Positions 46,078 through 56,181 are shown, counted from the stretch's first letter. The stretch: DNA of 64,000 nucleotides from Planococcus kocurii (GCF_001465835.2 NZ_CP013661.2:1790501-1854500), one strand, 5' to 3'. The notes: generated from the sequence alone by a model not told the origin. Numbers and translations: made by a program.

Positions 46078-46101
46078 AAAATTAAAGCTCAAGTTATGAA
46101 G

Positions 46102-46132
46102 TTAACTCCTCTAACAGATGCAGAGGAGTTAA
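46102..46132. terminator. Hairpin after the merR gene
   Basis: TTAACTCCTCT and AGAGGAGTTAA are exact complements around AACAGATGC. The T-run is weak, but it lies between convergent genes. Confidence 0.6.
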
Positions 46133-46162
46133 ATTCAAATTCAGTGTGAGGTTGTTTAGTTA

Positions 46163-46657
46163 TCAATACGCTCCTGAAGAATAAGTGATTTCGTAGCTGT
46201 GACTGTAAATCTCAAATATGATGCCAAACGGATCTTCTACATAACACATTCTGTAAGGCTTATCATCTGGATAGTATTCTCTAATTGGCATCCGTTGTTT
46301 GCCACCATGTTCAACTATTTTTTGAACCAATCCTTCTACGTCTGGATCTTGAACGCAAAAATGGAAGACGCCTGACTTCCAGTACTCAAAATTATTTTCG
46401 GGTTTTTCGCTATTCGGAAATTCGAAGATTTCGATTCCAGTCCCGTCAGAAGTTGCCATGTGTGCGATGCGGAACGTTCCCCATCCGGCGCCGAACACAT
46501 CGATACACATTTGCCCGATGGGTGTGTCACTTTCTTCTTTTACTTCTGCCGGCTCCATAATTACATACCAGCCCATAACTTCTTTATAGAATGTGACGGC
46601 TCTGTCTAAATCTGTGACCGATAATCCGATGTGTGAAAATGCTCTTGGGTAGGCCAT
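46163..46657 (-). CDS. VOC-family (glyoxalase/dioxygenase-like) protein
   Basis: 164 residues of the glyoxalase/bleomycin-resistance fold: FSHIGLSVTDLDRAVTFYKEVMGW at the start and YPDDKPYRMCYVEDPFGIIFEIYSHSYE at the end, with metal ligands H10-region, H in GVFHFCVQDP and E in IFEIY. The substrate cannot be read from the sequence. Divergent from a disrupted HxlR regulator, its likely former controller. Confidence 0.85.
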   Translation of the reverse strand: MAYPRAFSHIGLSVTDLDRAVTFYKEVMGWYVIMEPAEVKEESDTPIGQMCIDVFGAGWGTFRIAHMATSDGTGIEIFEFPNSEKPENNFEYWKSGVFHFCVQDPDVEGLVQKIVEHGGKQRMPIREYYPDDKPYRMCYVEDPFGIIFEIYSHSYEITYSSGAY

Positions 46658-46814
46658 ATTGATCGCTCCTATCTGTTTTTTATATAGTATGACGATTGAT
46701 CTTTATTATCCTGGACATCTTCATCATACAAAAGAGTTTTTAGAATAACAATACGGCACATTTAAGTGGTATAGTTACGAAAATGTGACTACCGAGAGGA
46801 TAAGGAGAGATGTA

Positions 46815-47155
46815 ATGGGAGTTAAAAATAGCTATATCTGCTCTTTAGGGCTGACAATTGATTTGATCGGTGGAAAGTGGAAATTGATGATTCTTTGGTA
46901 CTTAATCAATGGGAGTAAAAGATTTGGCGAGCTAAAAAAAGCATTCCGACAATTAGCCAAAAAGTACTTACGGAGCAACTGAAAGAGCTTGAAAGTAGCC
47001 GTATCATTTCTAGAAAAGTGTATCCGACCGTACCAGCTACAGTAGAGTATTCTATGACTGATTACGGAGAAAGTCTTATTCCACTAATTCATGATTTGTG
47101 TGACTGGACAAAACAATATGCGGGTGAAAATGATATCGAAATAAGTGGAGACTAA
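46815..47155 (+). pseudogene. Frameshifted HxlR-family regulator
   Basis: The start MGVKNSYICSLGLTIDLIGGKWKLMILWYL...KRFGELKKAF is a good HxlR winged helix. After GCATTC the frame is lost and stops at 46981. One missing base near 46946 (TTCCGACA instead of TTCCCGACA) restores PTISQKVLTEQLKELESSRIISRKVYP...YSMTDYGESLIPLIHDL to the stop at 47155. So a single-base deletion, or a sequencing error, breaks the gene. ATG 46815 has AAGGAGAGATGTA. Divergent from the VOC gene. Confidence 0.85.
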
Positions 47156-47171
47156 ACAGATAAATAAACTA

Positions 47172-47208
47172 AGAAAGGAAAGCGGTCATTTGGCTGCTTT
47201 CTTTTTTT
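47172..47208 (+). terminator. Terminator after the broken hxlR gene
   Basis: GAAAGGAAAGCGG...CTGCTTTC followed by TTTTTTT, some 17 bp after the original stop. Confidence 0.65.
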
Positions 47209-47399
47209 AGTTGCTTGTGTCGCAAATCAACTTCTAAAAGTAGAAGAGATGTTAATAAATAAAGAATTTTTTCTAAAAACAACGAAAAAAGTATAAATAG
47301 TTTAAAAAGTTGTATTATTCGCTTAATTAAACACTCGAGTTTTTCTCTATAATGAATAATTAACTTGATAGTAGAACTTTATAAAGAGGGAGTGGCACC

Positions 47400-48914
47400 A
47401 TGATTGATTTGCTTTTAATAAATGGCACGCTAATCACAATGAATAAAGAACGAAGTATTATTTACGGTGGAGCCGTAGCGGTTCATCATGGAAAAATTTT
47501 GGATGTTGGGCTTACTGCAGTGTTGGAAGTAAAATACGAAGCTAAACAACTGATCGATTGCAAGCACCACTGCATTTTACCTGGATTGATTGATGTTCAT
47601 GGTCATGGAGGTCATTCGATGTTTAAAACAATCGCCATGGACAACCTGGAACAGTGGATGCCCATTATGACCAATACATACAATCATTATGTGACAGATG
47701 ATTTTTGGTATTACGAAGGAAAGGTATCCGCATTAGAACGATTAAAAGCTGGCATTACGACCGGTGTCTCCGTGATCGGTTCGACACCAAGAGCAGATGA
47801 CCCTATTTTTGCATTAAATCATGCAAAGGCCTATAACGAAGTCGGAATTCGCAATGTCGTCTGTACGGGGCCTGCCAACCCTAAGTGGCCGAAACTATAC
47901 AGCCGCTGGAAAAACGGCAAAAGAATTACAAAAGAAGTTGATTATCAAGATGTACTAAAAGGAACAGAAGCGGTTGTTGAAGCGTTGAACCATGCCAATG
48001 ACGACCGGACAAGAGCTTTCGTTACCCCTTTTGTCATTGTGACATCGATAGAAGGTTCTGGTCCTACACCGCCGTCTAGGTTGCATCAGTTAACTGACCA
48101 TGACCGCTACCAAGCACGTAAAATTAGAGAAATTGCCAACAAGTACAAAACGAGAATCCATTCGGATGCATTTGGTGGAATGATTCACATGGCAATTCAA
48201 GACAAGGATTATGCTTTATTAGGACCAGACGTTCATTTGCAACATTGTCGAGGGATTTCTTTTGATGAAGTGAAAATTCTAGCAGATACCGGAACCAACG
48301 TCAGTACGAGTGCGAGCATCACTCAGATGACAGCAAGAACACCGATTGTAGAGCTCATCGAACTTGGAGCGACAGTTGCCATTTCTACAGATGGCACTTC
48401 ACCTTCAACTAGTTTTGATCTGTTTCAAGCGATGCGAAAAACGCAATTGATTCATCAAGCGGCTATGATGGATGAGCATTATTTACCTCCTGGCAAGCTT
48501 TTGGAGATGGTCACCATTGATGCAGCTAAATGTATAGGGTGGGACGACGAGCTTGGATCGACTGAAATTGGGAAAAAAGCAGATATTATCACGGTAAATA
48601 TGAAACAAGCACATTTAACTCCTGAAACTATGCATATTCACCGCTTAGTTTACCAAGCAGTTGGAAACGATGTGAATCATGTCATCGTGGATGGAAAAGT
48701 GTTAATGACTGACCGGAAAGTAACGACTGTTGAAGAAAACCAAATCATTGAAGAAGCGAATGCGGAAGCTTTGGAAACAATTGAGCGTGCAGGCTTGGAA
48801 AAATACATGACCCCAACCAAATATTTCTGGGGGTCAACGCGCGCTTATGTTGACGAAAAACGATTTGATGAAGCAGACTATGTGTTTGCTATTACAGAGG
48901 AGGAACTTACATGA
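47400..48914 (+). CDS. Amidohydrolase-superfamily enzyme, 504 residues
   Basis: TIM-barrel metal-dependent hydrolase. Metal ligands H67 and H69 in GLIDVHGHGGH, the third histidine in TRIHSDAFG, another in LQHCRG, and D in AISTDGTSP. Typical end: LGSTEIGKKADIITVNM. It cleaves an amide, imine or amino group on a small molecule. GAGGGAGTGG before ATG. Its stop overlaps the start of the next amidohydrolase by 4 bp, so both act together. It is the first gene of the catabolic locus. Substrate unknown. Confidence 0.88.
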   Translation: MIDLLLINGTLITMNKERSIIYGGAVAVHHGKILDVGLTAVLEVKYEAKQLIDCKHHCILPGLIDVHGHGGHSMFKTIAMDNLEQWMPIMTNTYNHYVTDDFWYYEGKVSALERLKAGITTGVSVIGSTPRADDPIFALNHAKAYNEVGIRNVVCTGPANPKWPKLYSRWKNGKRITKEVDYQDVLKGTEAVVEALNHANDDRTRAFVTPFVIVTSIEGSGPTPPSRLHQLTDHDRYQARKIREIANKYKTRIHSDAFGGMIHMAIQDKDYALLGPDVHLQHCRGISFDEVKILADTGTNVSTSASITQMTARTPIVELIELGATVAISTDGTSPSTSFDLFQAMRKTQLIHQAAMMDEHYLPPGKLLEMVTIDAAKCIGWDDELGSTEIGKKADIITVNMKQAHLTPETMHIHRLVYQAVGNDVNHVIVDGKVLMTDRKVTTVEENQIIEEANAEALETIERAGLEKYMTPTKYFWGSTRAYVDEKRFDEADYVFAITEEELT

Positions 48915-50431
48915 AGACAAAATTAAAAGGGCAATATGTTATCGGCTATAACGGTGAGGATCACGTCATACTAAAAGATGCGGAAGTTGTTTATGAAGGA
49001 ACGTCCATTATTTATGTAGGAAAAGAATACACCGAGTCTGTAGATGAAACCATCGATTGTGGAAACGCCGTGATAAGCCCAGGATTTATTGATTTAAATG
49101 CACTTGGCGATATCGACCACGATATTATTCACGTAGAAGCAGATAATGAAAAATCAAAAAATCTTTTATGGTCTGAAAAATACATGAAGAATGGTCCACA
49201 GGAAGTCATGACAGAAGAGGAAGAAGCGTTTAAATCTCTTTATGCCTATAGCCAATTAATCTTAAACGGCATTACAACAGCTATGCCGATTACGTCCGTC
49301 TTTTATAAAAAATGGGCAGAGACTTATGAAGAATTAGCATCAGCTGCGCATTATGCAGGAAATTTAGGGTTAAGAATATACTTGGGACCGAGCTACCAAT
49401 CGGGTATGCGCGTCGTACAACCAGATGGCACCATTCAGTTAATGTGGGACGAAGAAAGTGGCAAAGAAGGTCTTGATCGAGCAGTTAAGTTTATCGAAGA
49501 ATTTGACGGCAGCTATGACGATTTAGTGAGAGGCATGCTTGCACCAGAGCGAATTGAATGCCAGACAGAAGAAAGTTTGAAACAGACAAAAGCTTATAGC
49601 GAGTCATTAGGAGTTCCGATTAAACTTCACGCTGCACAAGGAAGTTTTGAATACCACACCATCGTTGAAAAGCACGGCGTCACACCAATTCAATACCTCA
49701 AAAATGTAGGGTTTTTAGGACCGAAAACAGGCATTCCACATGCTAATTTTATAGCAGGATATAGTGAAGCGGAAACTGGCCAAGGTGATGATATCAACAT
49801 ATTAACTGAAACCGGCACAACGGTGATTCACTGTCCGGTCATTATGGGAAGGCGTGGTAGCGGGCTAGAATCCTTTGCCAAATACAAACGTTCAGGCGTA
49901 AACGTAGCTATCGGGACAGATACTTTTCCTCCGGATATCTTCCAAAACATTCGAGCAGGCAGTATGATTTCCCGTATGCACGAAAAGGATGTCGAAAGTT
50001 CATCCTTTGCTGATTTTTTCAGAGCGGCAACTCTAGGTGGCGCAAAATTTTTAGGTAGAGAAGACCTTGGTAGGTTAGCTGTAGGAGCAAAAGCGGACAT
50101 CATTGTCGTCGATTTAGAAGGATATCATATGGGGATAAGTGACGATCCTATTCGAACAATGATTATGAGCGGATCAGGGAGAGATATTAAACTGTCTATT
50201 ATAAATGGAAAAATAGTTATGAAAGATAGACAAATTCCTCAAATTGATTTGAAAGAACTGCAGTCAAAAGCTCAGCGCTATTTCGAAAAAATGAAAAGGG
50301 GTTATTTACAAAGAGATTACCAACAGTTAGGAGAAGAAAAGCTGTTTCCCTCTTCCTTTTCTGTTGTTGACTCAGTTGAAAAAAATTTAAGTAAAGATTG
50401 TGTAAAAATCAGTAAAGATACTGAAACTTAA
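48911..50431 (+). CDS. Amidohydrolase-superfamily enzyme with altered metal motif
   Basis: 506 residues, ATG overlapping the previous stop. The usual H-x-H after strand 1 is replaced: GFIDLNALGDIDHD has N63 and L65 in those places, with H70 further on. Later sites remain: PIKLHAAQGS, HANFIAG, IGTDTFPPD. I recall a subfamily with GFIDL-ALGDIDH among chlorohydrolase-like proteins, so this may be a true subgroup using fewer metal ligands rather than a dead enzyme. The last 60 residues are charged and unlike the family. Co-translated with the upstream amidohydrolase. Confidence 0.85.
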   Translation: MKTKLKGQYVIGYNGEDHVILKDAEVVYEGTSIIYVGKEYTESVDETIDCGNAVISPGFIDLNALGDIDHDIIHVEADNEKSKNLLWSEKYMKNGPQEVMTEEEEAFKSLYAYSQLILNGITTAMPITSVFYKKWAETYEELASAAHYAGNLGLRIYLGPSYQSGMRVVQPDGTIQLMWDEESGKEGLDRAVKFIEEFDGSYDDLVRGMLAPERIECQTEESLKQTKAYSESLGVPIKLHAAQGSFEYHTIVEKHGVTPIQYLKNVGFLGPKTGIPHANFIAGYSEAETGQGDDINILTETGTTVIHCPVIMGRRGSGLESFAKYKRSGVNVAIGTDTFPPDIFQNIRAGSMISRMHEKDVESSSFADFFRAATLGGAKFLGREDLGRLAVGAKADIIVVDLEGYHMGISDDPIRTMIMSGSGRDIKLSIINGKIVMKDRQIPQIDLKELQSKAQRYFEKMKRGYLQRDYQQLGEEKLFPSSFSVVDSVEKNLSKDCVKISKDTET

Positions 50432-50488
50432 TTGTCAGAATATTTTTTATAATGAACTAACAAAATCGAAACACGAGGGGGAAATAAT

Positions 50489-52054
50489 TTGAACAAGGTC
50501 CAATGGATAAGAAACGGGATAGCTTCAGCATTACTTGTGATGGCTCTGGCAGGCTGCTCTACCGGAGAAAAAGCCGCATCAACAGAAAATGGCGAAGTAA
50601 AAGCTGCCGGTTCTGAAGATACGTTAATTATCGCAAGACTTTCAGATGCTGAAAGTTTGGATCAGCAATTTATGTCAACTATCAATGCAGCGAGTGTCAC
50701 TCATGGAAAAATTTATGAAGGCTTAGTTGGTCGCGATCGAAACGCAGAACTGCAACCATTGTTAGCAGAGAGCTGGGAACAGCTTGACGATAAAACATGG
50801 GAATTCAAGCTTCGTCAAGATGTTAAATTCCATGACGGAACGGACTTTACAGCAGAAGCTGTAAAAGCAACATTTGATCGATTATTGGATCCAGAAGTGG
50901 GTTCTCCTCGAGCAGGAGTATTGTCGATGGTAGAAGAAGTAAAAATCATTGATGATTATACGGTTCAGTTTTTATTGTCGGAGCCTTACTCTCCACTTCT
51001 TTCAATTTTAGCAAGTCATGAAGGTGGCATCATCAGCCCGAAGGCAATTGAAGAGTTTGGCGGAGAAGATATTCAAGAACCAAGTGGCACAGGACCATTT
51101 GTCTTTGAATCATGGACACCTGGACAAGTGATTATCTTAAATCGAAACGAAGACTATTGGGGCACACTAGCCAAAGTAGGAAGAGTCGAATTTAAAGTTG
51201 TACCAGAAGAAACGACGCGTACAGCAATGGTTGAAACAGGAGAAGCTCATATTGCTGAACCTTTGTCTATCGCCCAGTTTGATGGGGTCAATGCTTCTCA
51301 AAATTCCAAAGTTTATCAAAGTGAAGGGTTTGGAACGGAATACATTACGTTTAACGTTGAAAAAGAACCTTTTAATGACGTTAGAGTAAGAAAAGCAGTT
51401 TCACACGCGATCGAAATGGATGCAATCCGAAAAGGCGTTTACAATAATGTCGGTGGGGAAGCAAATTCATTATTAGGACCTAAAGTGTTTGGTTATCACG
51501 AAGGACTAGAAACTTATGAATACAATCTTTCTGAAGCCAAAAGATTACTGGCTGAAGCCGGTTATGCTGATGGCCTCGAAATTAAGTTGTCGACAATGGA
51601 CAATAAAGAAAGAATTAGTTTAGCGGAAGTAGTTCAATCACAACTAAAGGGAATTGGTATTAAAGTAACAATTGAAGTGATGGAATACGGAACTTTTGTT
51701 GAATCGACTCATTCTGGCGACACGGAAATGTTTATCATTAGCTGGAGAAATGCCACAGGAGATGCAGATTATAACCAGTATAATTTGATGCATTCAAGCT
51801 CAATAGGGGCTAGTGGCAATACATCATTTTATAGTAATTCTGAAGTGGATGGATTGATTGAAGAAGCACGAAAAGAAGCAGATTCTGAAAAACGGATTGA
51901 ACTATACGCAAAAGCACAAGAAATTGAAATGGAAGAAGCAGTGTACATTCCCATACGCGTAATCGAGAATGTCGCAGCAATGTCCAAAGATGTTAGCGGT
52001 TTTGAAATTAGTCCATCTGGGTATTTGGAAATCAATAACGTATCGATAAAGTAA
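50489..52054 (+). CDS. Peptide/nickel-type ABC solute-binding lipoprotein (copy 1)
   Basis: 521 residues, TTG start behind GAGGGGGAAATAAT. Signal peptide with lipobox LALAGC; the mature protein is anchored outside. SBP_bac_5 fold: LIIARLSDAESLDQQF, WEFKLRQDVKFHDGTDFTAEAVKATFDRLLD (split regions), GTGPFVFESW. Closely similar to the protein at 61924. It probably delivers the substrate to the Opp/Dpp-type permease at 57784-61663. It follows the two amidohydrolase genes by 57 bp. Confidence 0.93.
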   Translation: MNKVQWIRNGIASALLVMALAGCSTGEKAASTENGEVKAAGSEDTLIIARLSDAESLDQQFMSTINAASVTHGKIYEGLVGRDRNAELQPLLAESWEQLDDKTWEFKLRQDVKFHDGTDFTAEAVKATFDRLLDPEVGSPRAGVLSMVEEVKIIDDYTVQFLLSEPYSPLLSILASHEGGIISPKAIEEFGGEDIQEPSGTGPFVFESWTPGQVIILNRNEDYWGTLAKVGRVEFKVVPEETTRTAMVETGEAHIAEPLSIAQFDGVNASQNSKVYQSEGFGTEYITFNVEKEPFNDVRVRKAVSHAIEMDAIRKGVYNNVGGEANSLLGPKVFGYHEGLETYEYNLSEAKRLLAEAGYADGLEIKLSTMDNKERISLAEVVQSQLKGIGIKVTIEVMEYGTFVESTHSGDTEMFIISWRNATGDADYNQYNLMHSSSIGASGNTSFYSNSEVDGLIEEARKEADSEKRIELYAKAQEIEMEEAVYIPIRVIENVAAMSKDVSGFEISPSGYLEINNVSIK

Positions 52055-52062
52055 TAAGTAAT

Positions 52063-52094
52063 GAGGGATATCCAAAAGGATACCCCTTTTTTCT
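52063..52094 (+). terminator. Terminator of binding protein copy 1
   Basis: GAGGGATATCC-AAAA-GGATACCCC followed by TTTTTTC. Confidence 0.7.
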
Positions 52095-52160
52095 TATAGG
52101 GTAGTAAACAATCTAGTTGGAAAGATAAAAGTTCATATCAACTTATATAGGAGGCTCCAC

Positions 52161-53375
52161 ATGTACATATTGAAGAACGTCTTACTCGAAACAGGGTATG
52201 TGAAAGAAAATGGGCAAGTAAGGGCTACTGAGACAAAGTTATTTCATTTGAAAATTGCAGAAGGCCAAATTGCTGAAATAATCGACTCAGAACAAGCACT
52301 TCCAAAAGACGTGAAAACGATGGATGGTAAAGGACTGCTCGTGTTACCTGCTTTTAAAGAAAAACACGTTCACCTTGATAAAACCTATATGGGAGAACCA
52401 TGGCGCGCCTGTCTACCTGCTTCTTCTGTCATTGAAAGAAGCACTATAGAAAAAAACATTCTTGCATCGATTGAAACGAACACAGTAGATAGAGCGAAAA
52501 ATTTACTAGACGTGTTACTGTCACACGGTTCGACAGCCGTTAGGACGCATGTCGATATTTATCCAGAAGTTGGACTGGAGAATTTAAGTGGGGTTCAGAC
52601 TGCATTAGCTGATTATGAGCAGAAAGTCGATTCGGAAATTGTCGCTTTTGCTCAGCACGGCTTACTTTATGGCAATACAGTTGGGTTAATGAGAGAAGCT
52701 GTGCGTAACGGTGCGGGATTAGTGGGATCAGTCGACCCGGCAACAGTTGATTTGAATATCGAAGCGTCTCTCGTTCAATTAATGGATATCGCAGTTGAGG
52801 GAAACGTCGGAATTGATTTGCATCTGCATGACCCAGGTCATTTAGGGACGTTTACTATGAAGCGCTTGGCTGCCTTAACGATAGAAGCGGGCTGGCAAGG
52901 AAGAGTAGCAATCAGCCACGCCTTCGGACTCGGTGATGTAACCCCTTTAGAAGCAAGAGCAGTAGCAGAGTCTTTAAAAGAAGCAGGAGTATCGATTATT
53001 TCGAGTGTACCTATTGGAAGGAACATCCCGCCAGTTAGTTTACTAGCCGAAGTTGGAGTGACTGTTTCACTTGGAAACGATAATATTTATGACTCATGGT
53101 GGCCTACAGGAAACGGAGATGTCTTAGAAAGACTCGGAAGGTTGGTAGAAATCAATCGTTGGACAGACGAGTTATCGCTGTCTCAGGCGTTGCGTTTCAT
53201 AACCGATGGCATTACCCCTCTGACAGCGAACGGGGAGCAGGTGTGGCCAGTAGAAGGTGACGTGGCTAGCTTTGTCTTAGTGGGTGCTAAATGTGCTGCA
53301 GAGACTGTAGCAAGACGAGCACAACGCACAGCTGTTTTTCATAAAGGATCACTCGTAGCGGGACAATTAAATTAA
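52161..53375 (+). CDS. Cytosine-deaminase-like amidohydrolase (copy 1)
   Basis: 404 residues. H69-V-H71 followed by LDKTYMGEPW, the signature of the CodA branch; IDLHLHDPGH, ISHAFGLGD and SLGNDNIYDSWWP supply the other metal and catalytic positions. The enzyme removes an amino group, or opens an amide, on a ring compound in the cytosol. AGGAGG precedes ATG. Paralogous to the gene beginning at 63564, and like it placed just behind a solute-binding protein. Substrate may be a pyrimidine-like ring, not certain. Confidence 0.88.
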   Translation: MYILKNVLLETGYVKENGQVRATETKLFHLKIAEGQIAEIIDSEQALPKDVKTMDGKGLLVLPAFKEKHVHLDKTYMGEPWRACLPASSVIERSTIEKNILASIETNTVDRAKNLLDVLLSHGSTAVRTHVDIYPEVGLENLSGVQTALADYEQKVDSEIVAFAQHGLLYGNTVGLMREAVRNGAGLVGSVDPATVDLNIEASLVQLMDIAVEGNVGIDLHLHDPGHLGTFTMKRLAALTIEAGWQGRVAISHAFGLGDVTPLEARAVAESLKEAGVSIISSVPIGRNIPPVSLLAEVGVTVSLGNDNIYDSWWPTGNGDVLERLGRLVEINRWTDELSLSQALRFITDGITPLTANGEQVWPVEGDVASFVLVGAKCAAETVARRAQRTAVFHKGSLVAGQLN

Positions 53376-53377
53376 AA

Positions 53378-53414
53378 GAAAAAAGAGAGAATAGCTGCCA
53401 TTCTCTCTTTTTTA
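53378..53414. terminator. Bidirectional terminator between convergent operons
   Basis: AAAAAAGAGAGAAT and ATTCTCTCTTTTTT pair around AGCTGCC. It overlaps the stop of the permease gene on the other strand. Confidence 0.9.
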
Positions 53415-54851
53415 CTGAATTTTTTTAAGGTTAAAAGTTGTTTGGATAGAATAGAACGTGATGTATAAGCAAGCGGAGACAACAATTCCAAGAAGTGAGG
53501 AAATCGTATAAAACACTTCTAGTGCAGCAACTCTACTACCGAGTAGACTGAGTCCACCGGTGAGTAAAGTTGCTAGTAATGCGGGAACTTGAAAAGAAGC
53601 GAGCGGTTGCTTTCCTGGGAGTCCATATACCGCATCTAGATTGATCATTTTTTTCGCTATAAAGTAATAGTGCGTCAGCATGACCCCAATAACAGGGCTT
53701 AACAATGCTCCTACCATATTAAGAAACATGAAGATGCTCGTCGGGTTCTCCATCAGCTTCCAAGGCAATAATAGAATGCCTAAAGTTGCTACGACAAGCG
53801 CGCTCTTTTTGAAATTTAATTTGGTTGGAAAAAGCGCGGTTAATTGATTGGCAGCGGGAATCACATTTCCGACAATGTTCACCGACAAAGTCGCAAGAGC
53901 TAATGTCGTCAGCGAAAGAATGACAGCGAAGACATTATCGAATTTATCGACCACTTCAAGCACATTCCAGACCGGGACACCAAAAGCAATTTCAGAACCA
54001 ATAATAATGGAGATACTAGCGAAAGCAAACAATAGATAAGTGGCTAAAATACCGATGAATTGTCCACCTGCCTGTGCCCGTTTAGAGCTTGAATAGCGCG
54101 TAATATCGGAAACACTTAAAATCGGCGCAACCCACGTAGCAACGATAGCAGAAACACAAGAAACCAATAGAAATAAATTCACATTGCCACCAGCAGAGGG
54201 TTCGAAAGTCAAAATCATCTCTACGCCACCAGCTAATTGGATCGACCAGATGGACATGCCACCAAAAACGACAAAGACAAGAACTGTCACACTTTTGGTC
54301 AGCCTACCGAGTGTAGTAACATCAGCAAAAACAAATAGTAAATTAATAAGCCAAAACAACAAAAAAGACAGCAGACTAGATAAACTCAAACCGAAAAAAA
54401 GAAAATTGCCACCGAGTGTCAAATACTCTGGGAAAAATGTGCCAATAAAAATGGAAACTGCAATGCTGCCAGCATAGGTTTGCAAGCCGAACCACATAAT
54501 CCCTGCGATAATCCCTCTGAAAACCCCTGGCAGAATAGCCCCTTTTCTGCCGTAGCTAGCGCGTAAAAGAATTGAAAACGGAACGCCATATTTATTTCCT
54601 GCATGACCATTAAGAACGAGTAATCCCGCTACAAGCAGAGCCGCACAGCAAATTACCACAAAAACCTGACCAGTAGAAAGTCCTAATGCAAAAAAACCAC
54701 CAATCGTAACGTAAGACGGGATGTTATGAACAGAACCCATCCAAACCGAAAAATAATTACTAAAATTCCACGTGCGACTTTCGACAGCAGTCGGAAGTAA
54801 ATCACTGTTAATTGAAGAGCGTGGACTAGTCTCTTGATTAGTTTGCATCAT
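53412..54851 (-). CDS. NCS1-family nucleobase/hydantoin-type permease
   Basis: 479 residues with about 12 spans. RTWNFSNYFSVWMGSVHNIPSYV near the start, NKYGVPFSILLRASYG and LPWKLMENPTSIFMFLNMVGALLSPVIGVMLTHYYF (in parts) identify NCS1, which imports cytosine, uracil, allantoin, hydantoins or pyridoxine with H+ or Na+. Its ATG overlaps the upstream SSS gene by 14 bp. Last gene of the operon with the two-component system. Fits a cytosine-like substrate for the deaminase-type enzymes nearby. Confidence 0.9.
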   Translation of the reverse strand: MMQTNQETSPRSSINSDLLPTAVESRTWNFSNYFSVWMGSVHNIPSYVTIGGFFALGLSTGQVFVVICCAALLVAGLLVLNGHAGNKYGVPFSILLRASYGRKGAILPGVFRGIIAGIMWFGLQTYAGSIAVSIFIGTFFPEYLTLGGNFLFFGLSLSSLLSFLLFWLINLLFVFADVTTLGRLTKSVTVLVFVVFGGMSIWSIQLAGGVEMILTFEPSAGGNVNLFLLVSCVSAIVATWVAPILSVSDITRYSSSKRAQAGGQFIGILATYLLFAFASISIIIGSEIAFGVPVWNVLEVVDKFDNVFAVILSLTTLALATLSVNIVGNVIPAANQLTALFPTKLNFKKSALVVATLGILLLPWKLMENPTSIFMFLNMVGALLSPVIGVMLTHYYFIAKKMINLDAVYGLPGKQPLASFQVPALLATLLTGGLSLLGSRVAALEVFYTISSLLGIVVSACLYITFYSIQTTFNLKKIQ

Positions 54852-56181
54852 AAGGTTGCTCCTCCGAATTTAAACTCGCGGGGGAATGTTGTTGAATGGA
54901 TTTTTTTATAAGGAACAGGCCACAAAGAATTCCCGAAAGTAAAAAACTGATCCATACTGATTCAAAATAAGTTGTAAACGGAGAAGAGATAAACCCACCG
55001 ACGATTCCAACAAAGGAAGAAAGAACCGGAGGAAGTGTTTCGTTATCTTTGTTGAAAACGATATAGAGAATGGCAAAAATCATAGAGCTATAAATATTGC
55101 CAAAGAAAAACAATAATTGAGTAGGATAAGGTGTTAAGAAAAGTGCGGCCAGAAAGAGGACCCCAATCAGTACGATAGAGAAGCTATTTTTATACTTGAA
55201 TTGCTGTTTGGTCGACAATGGTTTAAATTCTGCCACAACATTGCGGATAAACAGAGAATTCAATGATTGCAGTTCTGAACTTGCAGCAGACATGACAGCA
55301 GCAAAGCAAAAAAGGACGAAAATAAAAATTAAAACAGTAGAATTTAAAATGCTAATCAGTTCGAAAATAAGAGAATAAGGATTGTCAAAAGAACGACCAG
55401 AAATGGCTAGCAAAAAAAGTGAAGTAATCGCAATGGGAATTGTTAACCAAATCATCCCAGTAAGGACAAAAGCCATTTTAACTTTTTCTTTCTTTATGAT
55501 AAATACTCGTTGCCATGTAGCTCGATCCGTTATCATCTGTCCGAAAAAAACCAGTAACCCGGTTGAAATAAACCATAACGATTCGTTATTCTTTGTAAAT
55601 AATAAGTAGGGGTGATAAAGGCGAATGCCTTCAAAAATCGTCGTAACCCCTTCGTGCATATACAAGTAGACAGGAATGAGAATAATCGTTCCAAAAATCA
55701 AGATGACACTTATTCCTGCCAATTGGTGGATTCGGTAGAGGCCACCTATTCCGCCAATCAAAAACAGCAGCAACAAAAAAACAGTCATTCCGATGAAAAG
55801 AGGGAAAGGAAAAAGGATGTATAGCAGCAAGCCGGCACCCATGGTTTGAATAAACAGTGCATAGAATCCCATCACAAATAGCAGAATCATCATATACCAG
55901 TAGCCGAACGGATTCAGCTTTTGTTTGAGCACATCACCAATGGTCATTTGGCCTGTGAAAGTATAGCTGATTTTCCGAGCAACAAAGCCAAAGAGAACCA
56001 AAGCAAGACCACCCATAAATGCATAGCCAATTCCACCTATTAAACCGTATCGAATGAGTGTTTGAGGAGAAGAGAGAATGGTATTTCCGGTAATCCATCT
56101 AGCCAGTATGCTAACGACTCCAAAGGCAATTCCCAGCTGAACAGCTCCTTGAATATAAAAATCAAACCCTTTTTTCTTCAA
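54838..56181 (-). CDS. Sodium:solute symporter (SSS) family protein
   Basis: 447 residues, about 13 membrane spans. The pattern GGIGYAFMGGLALVLFGFVARKI, MITDRATWQRVFIIKKEKV and the helix VLFCFAAVMSAASSELQSLNSLF suggest an SSS-type Na+-coupled carrier. The last 35 residues are a hydrophilic tail. It overlaps the response regulator gene upstream by 4 bp and the NCS1 gene downstream by 14 bp. Substrate unknown. Confidence 0.75.
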   Translation of the reverse strand: MKKKGFDFYIQGAVQLGIAFGVVSILARWITGNTILSSPQTLIRYGLIGGIGYAFMGGLALVLFGFVARKISYTFTGQMTIGDVLKQKLNPFGYWYMMILLFVMGFYALFIQTMGAGLLLYILFPFPLFIGMTVFLLLLFLIGGIGGLYRIHQLAGISVILIFGTIILIPVYLYMHEGVTTIFEGIRLYHPYLLFTKNNESLWFISTGLLVFFGQMITDRATWQRVFIIKKEKVKMAFVLTGMIWLTIPIAITSLFLLAISGRSFDNPYSLIFELISILNSTVLIFIFVLFCFAAVMSAASSELQSLNSLFIRNVVAEFKPLSTKQQFKYKNSFSIVLIGVLFLAALFLTPYPTQLLFFFGNIYSSMIFAILYIVFNKDNETLPPVLSSFVGIVGGFISSPFTTYFESVWISFLLSGILCGLFLIKKSIQQHSPASLNSEEQPYDAN

